A stretch of 64,000 nt of DNA, from assembly GCA_963769745.1 (NCBI GenBank), contig CAVYNB010000017.1, positions 62,001 through 126,000 on the forward strand. Reading direction: 5' to 3'. The DNA is from JALORV01 sp963769745 (lineage in GTDB: Bacteria; Pseudomonadota; Gammaproteobacteria; Burkholderiales; Burkholderiaceae_F). Below, one piece after another: positions 37,434 to 46,261 of the stretch. The notes under the pieces are model-generated. The model was given only the letters and a program-made list of their open reading frames with translations. It searched no databases and was not told the origin of the DNA. Each line of letters opens with the position of its first letter. The stretch's first letter is position 1. A program made the position numbers and the translations under genes.

Positions 37434-37588
37434 CGGTGTTGTTCCTGTGGCTTCCTGTGATTTCCTGTGATCTACCCGTAAGTGTCACACGGCTCGTAAG
37501 TGTCACACGGCTTTGTTGGAGCGCCTTCGCGCAAGCCATGCGCGTCCGCCCCCGATTCACGAGGACGTCCGCGCCGGCGTGCGGATTT

Positions 37589-38923
37589 TCAGCGTCCGAA
37601 GATGCCGCGCAGAATGTTGACCGGGTCGGGCAGCTTTTCTTCTCCCTTCTTCTCGGCCGCGGGCGGCGCCGCGTCCTGCGACTGGCCCTGCGACTGGCCC
37701 TGCGTCTGGCCTTGCGGCTGCGCCTGACGTCCGGAGCCGCGCTGCATGCCGCCCATGTCCATCCCTAGGAAGGCATTGGCCACGCTTTTCACACGCAGTT
37801 TCACGGCCCACTGCGGCTCCCATGCGATCTTCGGGTCGGTCGGGCGCGGCGGATGGACGAGATTGAGCTCGGACCCGTAGGCGATCATGCGCAGCATCGC
37901 GCCGCCGCCCTCTCCAAAGATGCCCTTCGGGACCGTGCAGCGTGTGACGCTCGGCTCGAGCAGGACCTTCTCCTTGAGCCAGCGATCGACCGACGGGTTG
38001 GTCTGGTAGTCGATCAGCCCCATGCCGAGTTCGGGCACTTCGCTCGAGGTCCAGAACACCATCTCCATTTCCGAGCCGCCCTTCGCACCCATCGCGGCGA
38101 TGAAGTAGGCACGCGCCGTCGGTAGCGCGGCCCACTCGAGCTGAGTGGCGCCACCCGCATCGCCCTGCTTCAGTTCAATCGCCGGCATCAGGTCCTGCTG
38201 GGAACCGATCGCGAACTTGAAACCTTCGGGCACGCCCTGACCGGTGAAGGCGTGCTCCCCGACCAGCGACGCATTGCCCGGCACCATGCGCGAATCGACC
38301 TCGTTCGGCCACAGCGGGCGACCGGCCGCGCTGTGCGCGCCACGCTGGGTAGCACGGCGCGAGGTGAAGAACTTGCCGTACTCCTCCGGGCGCGCGGTGG
38401 CCATGTCGAGCACGCGCGGCTGTCCGGCCCGCACCGTGTCCCCGCAACCCCAGTACAGGTACATCTTGCCCTTCGGACGCTCGTACTCGTGCTCGACCAC
38501 GGTGTCGTCGCCCGGCGTCGGCGGCGATCCCTTCTCGACCTTCGGCGAGATCAGCTTCAACGTCGGCGCGAGTTGCGTGCCCGCCGGAACGGCCTGCGCC
38601 GCCTCGGCCAGGTTCGGATTGCGGCTGGTGTAGAGCGTCACGTCGACCCAGCGGCCGGCCGAGCCGGTCTGCGTCATGCCGAACGTGTTCTTCCCGCCCT
38701 GGCCACCGCCGAACATGCTGCCCATCATCGACGACATCGGGCTTCCTCCGCCGCCCATCGAAGGCATGCCCATGCCGGCGAAGGTGGCCACATCGATCCA
38801 GGCCTGTGAGACCGGCGGCTTGACCACCTGCGTGGGTGCCTTGCCGGCCTGCGCGCAGGCAACGCCGGTGGCGAAAATCGCCGCAAGTCCGAGGGCAATT
38901 CGTGTCAGTGCTGCCGTCTTCAT
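37589..38923 (-). CDS. Secreted protein of unknown function with Met/Gly-rich segment
   Basis: A 444-residue exported protein: signal peptide MKTAALTRIALGLAAIFATGVACAQA, then a Gly/Met-rich stretch (GMGMPSMGGGG, MSSMMGSMFGGGQGG, residues 54-80), a globular central region with a single CGD motif (YLYWGCGDTVRAGQP), and a C-terminal Gln-Gly-Gln/Ser low-complexity tail (QGQTQGQSQGQSQ) before EEKLPDPVNILRGIFGR. The Met-rich part could bind copper or be disordered. ATG 38923 follows AGGGA on its strand; an ATG at 38941 is less likely. The sequence is reminiscent of uncharacterised betaproteobacterial proteins; I cannot name a family. Confidence 0.8.
   Translation of the reverse strand: MKTAALTRIALGLAAIFATGVACAQAGKAPTQVVKPPVSQAWIDVATFAGMGMPSMGGGGSPMSSMMGSMFGGGQGGKNTFGMTQTGSAGRWVDVTLYTSRNPNLAEAAQAVPAGTQLAPTLKLISPKVEKGSPPTPGDDTVVEHEYERPKGKMYLYWGCGDTVRAGQPRVLDMATARPEEYGKFFTSRRATQRGAHSAAGRPLWPNEVDSRMVPGNASLVGEHAFTGQGVPEGFKFAIGSQQDLMPAIELKQGDAGGATQLEWAALPTARAYFIAAMGAKGGSEMEMVFWTSSEVPELGMGLIDYQTNPSVDRWLKEKVLLEPSVTRCTVPKGIFGEGGGAMLRMIAYGSELNLVHPPRPTDPKIAWEPQWAVKLRVKSVANAFLGMDMGGMQRGSGRQAQPQGQTQGQSQGQSQDAAPPAAEKKGEEKLPDPVNILRGIFGR
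37676..37727. repeat. 12-bp tandem repeat encoding the Gln-Gly-rich tail
   Basis: About four imperfect copies of a 12-base unit (TGCGACTGGCCC and variants) lie inside the 3' part of the secreted-protein gene and encode the QGQS/QGQT repeats on the minus strand. Copy number may vary by slippage. Confidence 0.6.
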
Positions 38924-39126
38924 GTGATCCCTCCCCGCCAAAAGACCCTACCACCCGTGTCGACTCCCGGGCCGAGCATGACGCCAATCGGGACTTCGGC
39001 GCAACACCCGGCGTGAAAGGAACGAACCGGGCGCTTGCCGGCGACCGGCGCTTCCTTGACGTCCGTCACGAAACCCGAGGGCAGGATTCCTAGTCTGAAA
39101 CCGTATCCAGACCCTGGGGACGTCCA

Positions 39127-39591
39127 ATGAGAGCACCCTCCCTGCTCGTGAGGGACGTCGCCGTGCACACGCCGGTGACTGCCCTGTCTTCTGAAACCAT
39201 TACCGACTGCGCCCGGCGGATGCACGCCGAGCACGTCGGGTGCCTGGTGGTGGTGGAGAACACGGACGGCACTCCGTTCCCCGTCGGGATGCTGAGCGAC
39301 CGCGACATTGCCATCGAAGTCGTGGCCTTCGGCCTCGATCCGAAGGCGCTGACCGCCGGTGACGTCATGAGCGAGAAGCCCGCGGTCGTCGAAGAAGACG
39401 ATGATCTGCTCGACGTGCTGGCACGCATGCGCGAGCGTGGCGCGCGCCGCCTGCCGGTGACCCGCCCCGACGGCGCGCTGGTCGGCGTGATCGCACTCGA
39501 CAACCTGCTCGAAGCACTCGCCGAGCAACTCGACGGCATGGTCGGCGTGCTCAAGGCGCAACAGACGCGCGAGCTGCGGACGCGTCCGTAG
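39127..39591 (+). CDS. CBS domain pair protein
   Basis: A 154-residue protein made almost only of two CBS motifs: residues 8-70 (VRDVAVHTPVTALSSETITDCARRMHAEHVGCLVVVENTDGTPFPVGMLSDRDIAIEVV) and 76-135 (TAGDVMSEKPAVVEEDDDLLDVLARMRERGARRLPVTRPDGALVGVIALDNLLEALAEQL). Such stand-alone Bateman modules bind adenine nucleotides and regulate partner enzymes. The partner is unknown; the polymerase X-like gene follows after 9 bases and may be cotranscribed. Confidence 0.9.
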   Translation: MRAPSLLVRDVAVHTPVTALSSETITDCARRMHAEHVGCLVVVENTDGTPFPVGMLSDRDIAIEVVAFGLDPKALTAGDVMSEKPAVVEEDDDLLDVLARMRERGARRLPVTRPDGALVGVIALDNLLEALAEQLDGMVGVLKAQQTRELRTRP

Positions 39592-39600
39592 CGAACCTTG

Positions 39601-40575
39601 ATGAGTCCGGCGGCCGTCGACAACACCCGCATCGCCGCGGTGTTCGAAGAAATCGCCGATCTGCTCGAAGTCCAGGGCGAAAATCCCTTTCGCATCCGCG
39701 CCTATCGCAACGCCGCCCGGACGGTCGGGCAGCAGGCGCCCGGCTTCGCTGTGCGTGCCGCACGCGGCGAAGCGCTCGGCAAGCAGTTCGGTATCGGCGC
39801 CGACCTCGACGCAAAGATCCACGAGATCGCCCGCACCGGCACCTGCGCGCTGCTGCAGGAACTGCGCGGTGCGGTGCCGCGCGGCACGTCATCACTGCTG
39901 CACATCCCGGGCCTCGGACCGAAGCGCGTCCACGCGCTCGGCGAAGAACTCGGGGTCCACAGCCCGACCGATCTCGCGGGTGCGCTGAAAAGCGGCCGCC
40001 TGCGGGAACTGCGGGGCTTCGGTCCGAAAACCGAGCAGCGCCTGCTCGAAGCGCTCGGCACGCATCGCGGCAAGAAGCAGCGAGTGCCGCGCGCAGTTGC
40101 GCAGCGCGAAGCCGCTCCGCTGCTGGCGTACCTGAAGTCGGATTCCGCAGTGCGCGAGGCAGTCGTTGCCGGCAGCCTGCGGCGCAGGCGTGACAGTGTC
40201 GGCGACATCGACGTGCTTGTCGTCAGCGACCACGGCAATGCGGTCACGCGGCACTTCGTCGCGTATCCAGGCTTTCGTGAGGTCCTCGCCCGAGGCACAA
40301 AGCGAGCCAGCGCTGTGCTGGCGAGTGGCCTGCAGGTCGACCTGCGCGTCGTGCCGGAGGAAAGCTACGGCGCGGCACTGCTCTACCTCACCGGCTCCAA
40401 GGCCTACAACATCGAATTGCGCAAGCGCGCGATCGCGCGCGGACTGAAGCTCAACGAATATGGGCTGTTCAAAGGCGCGCGTCGTTTGGCAGGCGCCACC
40501 GAAGAGTCGATCGTCGCCGCACTCGATGTGCCCTGGGCTGCACCCGAACAGCGCGAGATGGCGACCACGGTATGA
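39601..40575 (+). CDS. Family X DNA polymerase domain protein lacking the PHP domain
   Basis: A 324-residue protein with the N-terminal two-thirds of bacterial PolX. It has the 8-kDa domain (NTRIAAVFEEIADLLEVQGENPFRIRAYRNAARTV), helix-hairpin-helix motifs (LLHIPGLGPKRVHALGEELG, LRELRGFGPKTEQRLLEAL), then palm residues GSLRRRRDSVGDIDVLVV with Asp202 and Asp204 and VDLRVV with Asp247, and KAYNIELRKRAIARGLKLNEYGLF. Usual PolX proteins are about 570 residues because a PHP nuclease domain follows; here the protein ends cleanly after EESIVAALDVPWAAPEQREMATTV. The catalytic triad is intact, so gap-filling in repair is likely but without the exonuclease. Confidence 0.88.
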   Translation: MSPAAVDNTRIAAVFEEIADLLEVQGENPFRIRAYRNAARTVGQQAPGFAVRAARGEALGKQFGIGADLDAKIHEIARTGTCALLQELRGAVPRGTSSLLHIPGLGPKRVHALGEELGVHSPTDLAGALKSGRLRELRGFGPKTEQRLLEALGTHRGKKQRVPRAVAQREAAPLLAYLKSDSAVREAVVAGSLRRRRDSVGDIDVLVVSDHGNAVTRHFVAYPGFREVLARGTKRASAVLASGLQVDLRVVPEESYGAALLYLTGSKAYNIELRKRAIARGLKLNEYGLFKGARRLAGATEESIVAALDVPWAAPEQREMATTV

Positions 40576-40588
40576 GGAGACTGATGCG

Positions 40589-41056
40589 ATGAGACTCACT
40601 TCATCCGCTTTTGAGGACCACGGCAGCATTCCACGCAAGCACACCTGCGAAGGCGCTGATGTCTCGCCGCCGTTGACGATCGAAGGCGTCCCCACCGGCA
40701 CGCGCAGCCTCGCGCTGATCGTCGACGATCCCGATGCACCCGATCCGGCGGCGCCGAAGATGACCTGGGTGCATTGGGTGGTGTACGACCTGCCGCCCGG
40801 GACAACGTCGTTGCCGGAAGGCATCGCCGGGTCGGCGCTGCACGCACGCGACGGGCTCAACGACTGGAAGCGGACCGGTTACGGCGGCCCCTGCCCGCCG
40901 ATTGGCCGGCATCGGTACTTCTTCAAGCTGATCGCGCTCGATCGACTGCTGGGCGACTTGCATCGACCCAGCAGCAGTGCGCTGCAAACGGCCTTCGAGG
41001 GCCATGTGCTGGCAAGGACAGAACTGATCGGCACCTACGAAAAGCGCAGTGGCTAG
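40589..41056 (+). CDS. YbhB/YbcL (Raf kinase inhibitor-like, PEBP) protein
   Basis: A 155-residue phosphatidylethanolamine-binding-protein-like protein: MRLTSSAFEDHGSIPRKHTCEGADVSPPLTIEGVPTGTRSLALIVDDPDAP, then TWVHWVVYDLPPGTTSLPEG, GYGGPCPPIGRHRYFFKLIALD with the conserved ligand-pocket GPCPP and HRY motifs. There is no signal peptide. The bacterial role is unclear. It starts 13 bases after the polymerase X-like gene, with AGGAG upstream, so it may be the last gene of that operon. Confidence 0.92.
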   Translation: MRLTSSAFEDHGSIPRKHTCEGADVSPPLTIEGVPTGTRSLALIVDDPDAPDPAAPKMTWVHWVVYDLPPGTTSLPEGIAGSALHARDGLNDWKRTGYGGPCPPIGRHRYFFKLIALDRLLGDLHRPSSSALQTAFEGHVLARTELIGTYEKRSG

Positions 41057-41128
41057 TCTGTCCCGAGCGAACGGCGGTACGCAGCGCGCCGGTAGAATCC
41101 GCGCCTTTCGCACTGCCCGGGACAAGCC

Positions 41129-42869
41129 TTGCTTTCCGCACAGAAACGACAGGTCGTCGCGCTGATCGAGCAGGCCCTTGCCGGCCTGGGCGTGCACGAC
41201 GTTCCTGTCGTGCTCGAACGGCCGAAGGTCGAGGCGCATGGCGACCTCGCATGCAATGTGGCGCTGCAAGTCGCCAAAGGCCTGAAGCGGAATCCGCGCG
41301 AGGTCGGCCAGGCGATCGTCGGCGCACTGAACCTCAACCCTGCGGCTCGCGGCCTCATCGATGCCGCCGAGATCGCGGGACCCGGCTTCATCAACCTCCG
41401 CATCTCCGCGACCGCACGCCAGGAGGTCGTTCGTGCCGCCTTGCGCGAGCACGAGTGCTTCGGCACGACGTCGGCACACGCCGGCCACCGCGTGATGGTC
41501 GAGTTCGTGTCGGCCAACCCGACCGGGCCGCTGCACCTCGGCCACGCGCGCCAGGCCGCGATCGGCGATGCGCTTGCCAATCTCCTGGCCGCACAGGGCT
41601 GGCAGGTCTCGCGCGAGTTCTATTACAACGACGCGGGCGTGCAGATCGCCAATCTCGCGCTGTCGGTGCAGGCGCGTGCGCGCGAACTGCTCGGTGAATC
41701 GGTCGAGTTCCCGGAGGCCGGCTACCGCGGCGACTACATCGTCGACATCGCGCGCGACTTCCTCGCGAAGAAGACGGTGAAGGCGCGCGACGGCGAGCCG
41801 GTCACTGCCAGCGGCGACCCGAGCGACCTCGACGCCGTGCGCCACTTCGCCGTCGTGTATCTGCGCAACGAGCAGGACGCGGACCTCGCAGCGCTTGGTG
41901 TCGCCTTCGACAACTATTTCCTCGAATCGTCGCTGTACTCGGACGGCAAGGTCGACGCGACCGTCAAGGCGCTGGTCGATTCCGGCATGACCTACGAGGC
42001 CGAGTCGGCGCTGTGGCTGCAAGACGACGGAGTTCGACGACCTTGCCGGCCATGGTGGCCCGCCTAAGGACGACAAGGACCGTGTGATGCGCAAGTCCGA
42101 CGGCACCTATACCTACTTCGTGCCGGACGTGGCCTATCACCTCAACAAGCTGCAGCGCGGCTTCGAGAAGGTCATCAACATCCAGGGCACGGACCACTAC
42201 GGCACGGTGGCGCGCGTGCGTGCCGGCGTGCAGGCGGCGTCACGCAGCCTCGACCTTTCCGCGCCGCGCGGCTATCCGGACTACCTGCTGCACAAGATGC
42301 TGCGCGTCACGAAGGGCGGCGAGGAAGTGAAGATGAGCAAGCGCGCCGGCACCTACGTGGCGCTGCGCGACCTGCTCGAGTGGGTCGGGCGCGATGCAAC
42401 GCGCTACTTCCTGGTGGCGCGCAAGGCCGACGCGGAGTTCACGTTCGACGTCGACCTGGCGCTGTCGCAGTCCGAAGACAACCCGGTCTACTACGTGCAG
42501 TACGCGCACGCGCGCATCTGCTCGGTCCTGCAGCAGGCCGGCGAAAAGGGCTTCGCGGTGCCCGATGTGGCCGCCGCGCTGCGGACCGACCTCGGCCCGC
42601 TGGCGAGTCCGCGCGAGCAGTCGCTGCTGAACCGGTTGTCCGCCTATCCCGACGTGCTGGCCGACGCGGCGAACGACCTGGCACCGCATCAGCTGGCGAA
42701 CTACCTGAAGGATCTCGCGGCCGACTTTCACGGCTACTACAATGCCGAACGGGTGCTGGTCGATGACGATGGCGTGCGCAACGCCCGGCTGGCGCTGCTG
42801 CTGGCGACTCGCCAGGTCGTCCGCAACGGCCTGGCCCTCCTCGGCGTCTCCGCGCCGGAAAAGATGTGA
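41129..42869 (+). CDS. argS: Arginyl-tRNA synthetase, apparent +1 frameshift
   Basis: About 579 residues when joined, normal for ArgS. TTG 41129 starts MLSAQKRQVVALIEQALAGLG. The HIGH-type motif is ANPTGPLHLGHARQAAIGD and the KMSKS-type motif is VKMSKRAGTYV; the anticodon-binding domain ends VRNGLALLGVSAPEKM. Between YEAESALWL and KTTEFDDLAGHGGPPKDDKDRVMRKSDGTYTYFVPDVAYH one extra base at about 42022 (CTGCAAG) breaks the frame. The enzyme charges tRNA-Arg and is normally essential and single-copy, so the break is more likely a sequence error than decay. Followed by SPOR and dsbA genes in the usual betaproteobacterial order. Confidence 0.92.
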
Positions 42870-43450
42870 TGCCCCGACTCAAGCCTGACTTCGCCTCCTC
42901 TGACTTCGTCTCCCGCCAGGCCGGCGGCACGCTGCTCGGTTTTATTGTCGGTCTCATCCTCGGGCTGGCCATTTCTGTGGCGGTGGCGCTGTACATCACC
43001 AATGCGCCGGTGCCGTTCCTCAACAAGGTCCGCCCGGCCAGCGAGAACATCAATCCGGGCGCGGGCGGACAGTTGCCCGACCCGAACAGGCCACTGCAGT
43101 CGGCACCGCAACCGGCCGACACGGCCACCGTGCCTACGGGCAAGCTCGACGCCGCGACCGATCCCAAGGCCGCTCCTCCACCGCCGGAAAAGGGCATGGC
43201 CGCGCTTCCTGACGACGGTTCGCGCTACCTGTTGCAGGCGGGCGCGTTCAAGACACCGGAAGATGCCGATGCCATGCGCGCACGCCTCGCGCTGATGGGC
43301 TTCGACGCGAAGATCTTTCCGCGCGAGCAGGATGGCCAGACGCTGTACCGCGTTCGCCTGGGGCCTTATGGCAACGTCGAGGACGTCAACCGCATGCGCA
43401 AGTCGATGGCGGAAAACGGCATCGACGTGCAACTGATCAAGGTCCGCTGA
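42869..43450 (+). CDS. SPOR domain membrane protein
   Basis: A 193-residue inner-membrane protein: cytoplasmic N-terminus, one membrane segment (GTLLGFIVGLILGLAISVAVALYI, residues 20-44), a Pro-rich periplasmic linker, and a C-terminal SPOR domain (RYLLQAGAFKTPEDADAMRARLALMGFDAKIFPREQDGQTLYRVRLGPYGNVEDVNRMRKSMAENGIDVQLIKV). SPOR domains bind denuded peptidoglycan at division sites. ATG 42869 overlaps the argS stop by one base (TGATG), so translation is coupled; this adjacency is conserved in betaproteobacteria. Confidence 0.92.
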   Translation: MPRLKPDFASSDFVSRQAGGTLLGFIVGLILGLAISVAVALYITNAPVPFLNKVRPASENINPGAGGQLPDPNRPLQSAPQPADTATVPTGKLDAATDPKAAPPPPEKGMAALPDDGSRYLLQAGAFKTPEDADAMRARLALMGFDAKIFPREQDGQTLYRVRLGPYGNVEDVNRMRKSMAENGIDVQLIKVR

Positions 43451-43565
43451 CAGATTCTGCGCGACCCTCTCGTCGGTGCGGGTGAACCCTTGTCATCGCC
43501 GACGGTCGCAGACTCGTTGAACCCCCACCCTGTCGGCCCCCGGGCCGCCTTCTGGAGATCCTGAC

Positions 43566-44222
43566 ATGCCGCTTTCCCGACGACTCCTGCTGATCGCGTC
43601 CGCCGCGACGGCAGCCGCCCCGCTGCTCGCGCACGCCCAGGCCGCTCCGCGCGTGCCACAGGACGGGAAAGACTTCGTCACGCTGAAGACCCCGGTACCC
43701 GTGGAAAGCGGCGGCAAGATCGAGGTGCTCGAGTTCTTCCAGTACTCCTGTCCGCACTGCGCGACTTACGATCCTTACCTCCAGGCCTGGAGGAAGAAGC
43801 TGCCGACCGACGTCGATTACAAGCGCATCCCGATCGCGTGGGACAACAGCACGATGCCGCACGTGCGCATCTACTACACGCTCGAGACGCTCGGCAAGCT
43901 CGACGACATGCACCAGAAGGTCTTCACTGCGATCCAGAAGAACCGGCAGCCGATGGTGAATCCGGAGCAGATTGCAGACTTCATGGCGGCCAATGGCATC
44001 GATCGCAAGCAGTGGATCGATACCTACAACTCGTTTTCGGTGGCGGCGCGGTCCAACCGGGCCGGCCAGGTCTGGCGCGCCTACAAGATCGACGGCACGC
44101 CGGCCGTGGCGGTCGACGGCAAGTTCACGACGGCACCCTCGATGGTCGGTTCGCGTGAAGGCAGCCTGATCGTGCTGGACTACCTCGTGCAGCGCGCCCG
44201 CGCGGAAAAATCCAAGAAGTAG
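43566..44222 (+). CDS. dsbA: Thiol:disulfide interchange protein DsbA
   Basis: A 218-residue periplasmic oxidase. The signal peptide is MPLSRRLLLIASAATAAAPLLAHAQA. The thioredoxin fold has the active site Cys62-Pro-His-Cys65 in EFFQYSCPHCATYDPYL and the cis-Pro loop KIDGTPAVAVDGKF. The CPHC motif is that of strongly oxidising DsbA. It introduces disulfides into exported proteins. GGAG lies eight bases before the ATG. It follows the argS-SPOR pair as in other betaproteobacteria. Confidence 0.95.
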   Translation: MPLSRRLLLIASAATAAAPLLAHAQAAPRVPQDGKDFVTLKTPVPVESGGKIEVLEFFQYSCPHCATYDPYLQAWRKKLPTDVDYKRIPIAWDNSTMPHVRIYYTLETLGKLDDMHQKVFTAIQKNRQPMVNPEQIADFMAANGIDRKQWIDTYNSFSVAARSNRAGQVWRAYKIDGTPAVAVDGKFTTAPSMVGSREGSLIVLDYLVQRARAEKSKK

Positions 44223-44291
44223 TGACCCGCGCCTCGCGCGTCGATCCGGACGCGCGGGGTTCCGGAGCTGCACAGGCCCAAGGCTGCTGCG

Positions 44292-45059
44292 ATGGCGTTG
44301 AATGTCTTCATCACCGGCGCTTCCAGCGGTATCGGTGCCGCACTGGCGAAGGAGTTTGCCGGCCGCGGTGCCTGTCTGGGGCTGGTCGCGCGCCGCCGCG
44401 AAGCGCTCGAGGCCTTGGTCGCCACGCTGCCGGGTCACCACCACCTGTACGCAGTCGATGTGACCAACGTCGATGCGATCATCGCTGCGGGCCGCGCGTT
44501 CGAGGCCGCCACGGGCGGGGCCGATATCGTGGTCGCCAATGCCGGCATCTCGGTCGGCATGAAGACCGAGCACTACGAGGATCTGGCGCAGCTCCGGCGC
44601 GTGTTCGACACCAACGTGTTCGCGATGGCGAGCACATTCCACCCGTTCATCGCGCCGATGAAGGCGCGCGGCCGCGGCACGCTGGTGGGCATCGCCAGCG
44701 TGGCCGGAATCCGCGGTCTGCCCGGTTCGGAAGCCTATTGCGCCTCGAAGTCCGCCGTCATTACCTATTGCGAGAGCCTGCGCGTCGAACTGTCGAAAGC
44801 GCAGGTCAAGGTCGTGACGATCTCGCCGGGTTTCGTCCGCACCGAGCTGACGGCGAAGAATCCCTATGCGATGCCGTTCCTGATGGATGCCGCCGACTTC
44901 GCGCCGCGCGCGGTGGACGCGATGCTCGCCGGCGTGCGTTACCGCACGATTCCCTGGCAGATGGGCGTCGTCTCAGCCGTCCTGAAATTCATGCCGCGCG
45001 CGCTGTTCGACCGCCTGACGCGGCGACGTAAACAGAAGCCACGCGCGACGGCGGCGTAG
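44292..45059 (+). CDS. SDR family oxidoreductase
   Basis: A 255-residue short-chain dehydrogenase: cofactor motif GASSGIG (residues 8-14), VANAG in place of NNAG, catalytic Ser in IASVAGIRG and Tyr-x3-Lys in AYCASKSA. The C-terminal part (VVSAVLKFMPRALFDRLTRRRKQKPRATAA) is basic. It is the fourth gene of the argS-SPOR-dsbA-SDR array, an order conserved in betaproteobacteria though its substrate is not known. Confidence 0.92.
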   Translation: MALNVFITGASSGIGAALAKEFAGRGACLGLVARRREALEALVATLPGHHHLYAVDVTNVDAIIAAGRAFEAATGGADIVVANAGISVGMKTEHYEDLAQLRRVFDTNVFAMASTFHPFIAPMKARGRGTLVGIASVAGIRGLPGSEAYCASKSAVITYCESLRVELSKAQVKVVTISPGFVRTELTAKNPYAMPFLMDAADFAPRAVDAMLAGVRYRTIPWQMGVVSAVLKFMPRALFDRLTRRRKQKPRATAA

Positions 45060-45070
45060 ACAACGGCCGA

Positions 45071-46261
45071 TCAGGCGCCGCCGCGCAGACGTTCAAAACC
45101 CGCGGCCAGGTCGTCGATCAGGTCGTCGGCATCTTCCAGTCCGGCAGCGATGCGAAACAGCGGTCCCTCGAACGACAACGGGACGACCGTGCGTTCGGGG
45201 AACACCGGAATCAGCAGGCTTTCGAAGCCGCCCCACGAGTAGCCGCGACCGAAAAGCTGCAGGCCGTCGATGAACGCGATGAAGCGATCCTCGGCAACCG
45301 GCCTGAGCACCACTCCGAACAGGCCCGAGGCACCGGACATGTCGCGTTTCCACAGCGCATGGCCAGGATCGGTCGGGAGCGCCGGATACAGGATCCGCGC
45401 GACCTCAGGCTGCGACTGCAACCATTCGATCAGCCGCCACGCCGTCGCCGTGTGCTGGTGCAGCCGCGCGGCCATCGAGTGCAGGCCCCGGTGCGCGAGG
45501 TAGACATCGTCCGGGCTGGTGGTCAGCCCGAAGTGGTGAATCGTCTCGCGCAGTCGCGGCCAGGCCGATGCATTGCTGGTCACCGTGCCCATGATGACGT
45601 CGGAGTGCCCGCAGATGTACTTGGTGGCCGCATGGATCGAAACATCGACGCCGTGCGCGAGCGGCTGGAAGTAAAGCGGCGTGGCCCAGGTGTTGTCCAT
45701 CATGCTGACCGCGCCACGGCTGCGTGCGACCTCGGCCAGCAGCGGGACATCCTGCATTTCAAACGTCAGTGACCCCGGCGATTCGAGAAAGAGCACGCGC
45801 GTCGTCGGCCGGAACAGCGACTCGACCGCGGCGCGGCCCTGCTCGCCGATACGCGGGTCATAGAACGTCGCCTCCACACCGTAGCGCGCAAGCGTCTCGC
45901 GACAGAAGCGGCGGGTCGGCCAGTAGACCGAGTCCGGCACCAGCACATGGTCGCCTGCCTGCACGTACGCGAGGATCGGAATCGTGCACGCGGTGAGTCC
46001 CGACGGCAGCGCCCAGCTCGCGTGGCCCCCCTCCAGAACATTGAGCGCCTCGTAGAAGGCATGGTGCGTGGGCGTGCCGTAGATACCGTAGGTGACCGGG
46101 AGATCGGCGCCGGCATTGCGGCTGGCGATGCGCGCCTTCATGTCGGCCACGCCTTCGTGCAGCACGGTGGAGCCGCGGACCAGCGGTGGATTGACGAAGT
46201 CGAAGCTGGTGCGCGTGTCGCGCCCTGCGGTGACGAGGTCGGTGACCCTGCGTCGCTTCAT
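45071..46261 (-). CDS. metC: Cystathionine beta-lyase (MetC type)
   Basis: A 396-residue PLP enzyme of the Cys/Met metabolism family. Conserved features: YGIYGTPTHHAFYEALNVLEGG, MMDNTWATPLYFQPLAHGVDVSIHAATKYICGHSDVIMGTV with the Schiff-base Lys in ATKY, and SLFGVVLRPV..FGRGYSWGGFESL typical of MetC rather than MetB. It converts cystathionine to homocysteine, pyruvate and ammonia, although promiscuous C-S lyase activity is common. Its start overlaps the end of the MBL-fold gene by four bases, so the two are one transcription unit read away from liuR. Confidence 0.92.
   Translation of the reverse strand: MKRRRVTDLVTAGRDTRTSFDFVNPPLVRGSTVLHEGVADMKARIASRNAGADLPVTYGIYGTPTHHAFYEALNVLEGGHASWALPSGLTACTIPILAYVQAGDHVLVPDSVYWPTRRFCRETLARYGVEATFYDPRIGEQGRAAVESLFRPTTRVLFLESPGSLTFEMQDVPLLAEVARSRGAVSMMDNTWATPLYFQPLAHGVDVSIHAATKYICGHSDVIMGTVTSNASAWPRLRETIHHFGLTTSPDDVYLAHRGLHSMAARLHQHTATAWRLIEWLQSQPEVARILYPALPTDPGHALWKRDMSGASGLFGVVLRPVAEDRFIAFIDGLQLFGRGYSWGGFESLLIPVFPERTVVPLSFEGPLFRIAAGLEDADDLIDDLAAGFERLRGGA

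Noticed and set aside
40601..42106. A 501-codon minus-strand open frame
   Set aside because: Antisense to the YbhB-like gene and argS; no recognisable domain.
43552..43565. CTGGAGATCCTG upstream of dsbA, identical to 12 bases of the thiolase insertion
   Set aside because: It is the dsbA ribosome-binding region; without the second arm of the inverted repeat it is not another copy of the insertion.
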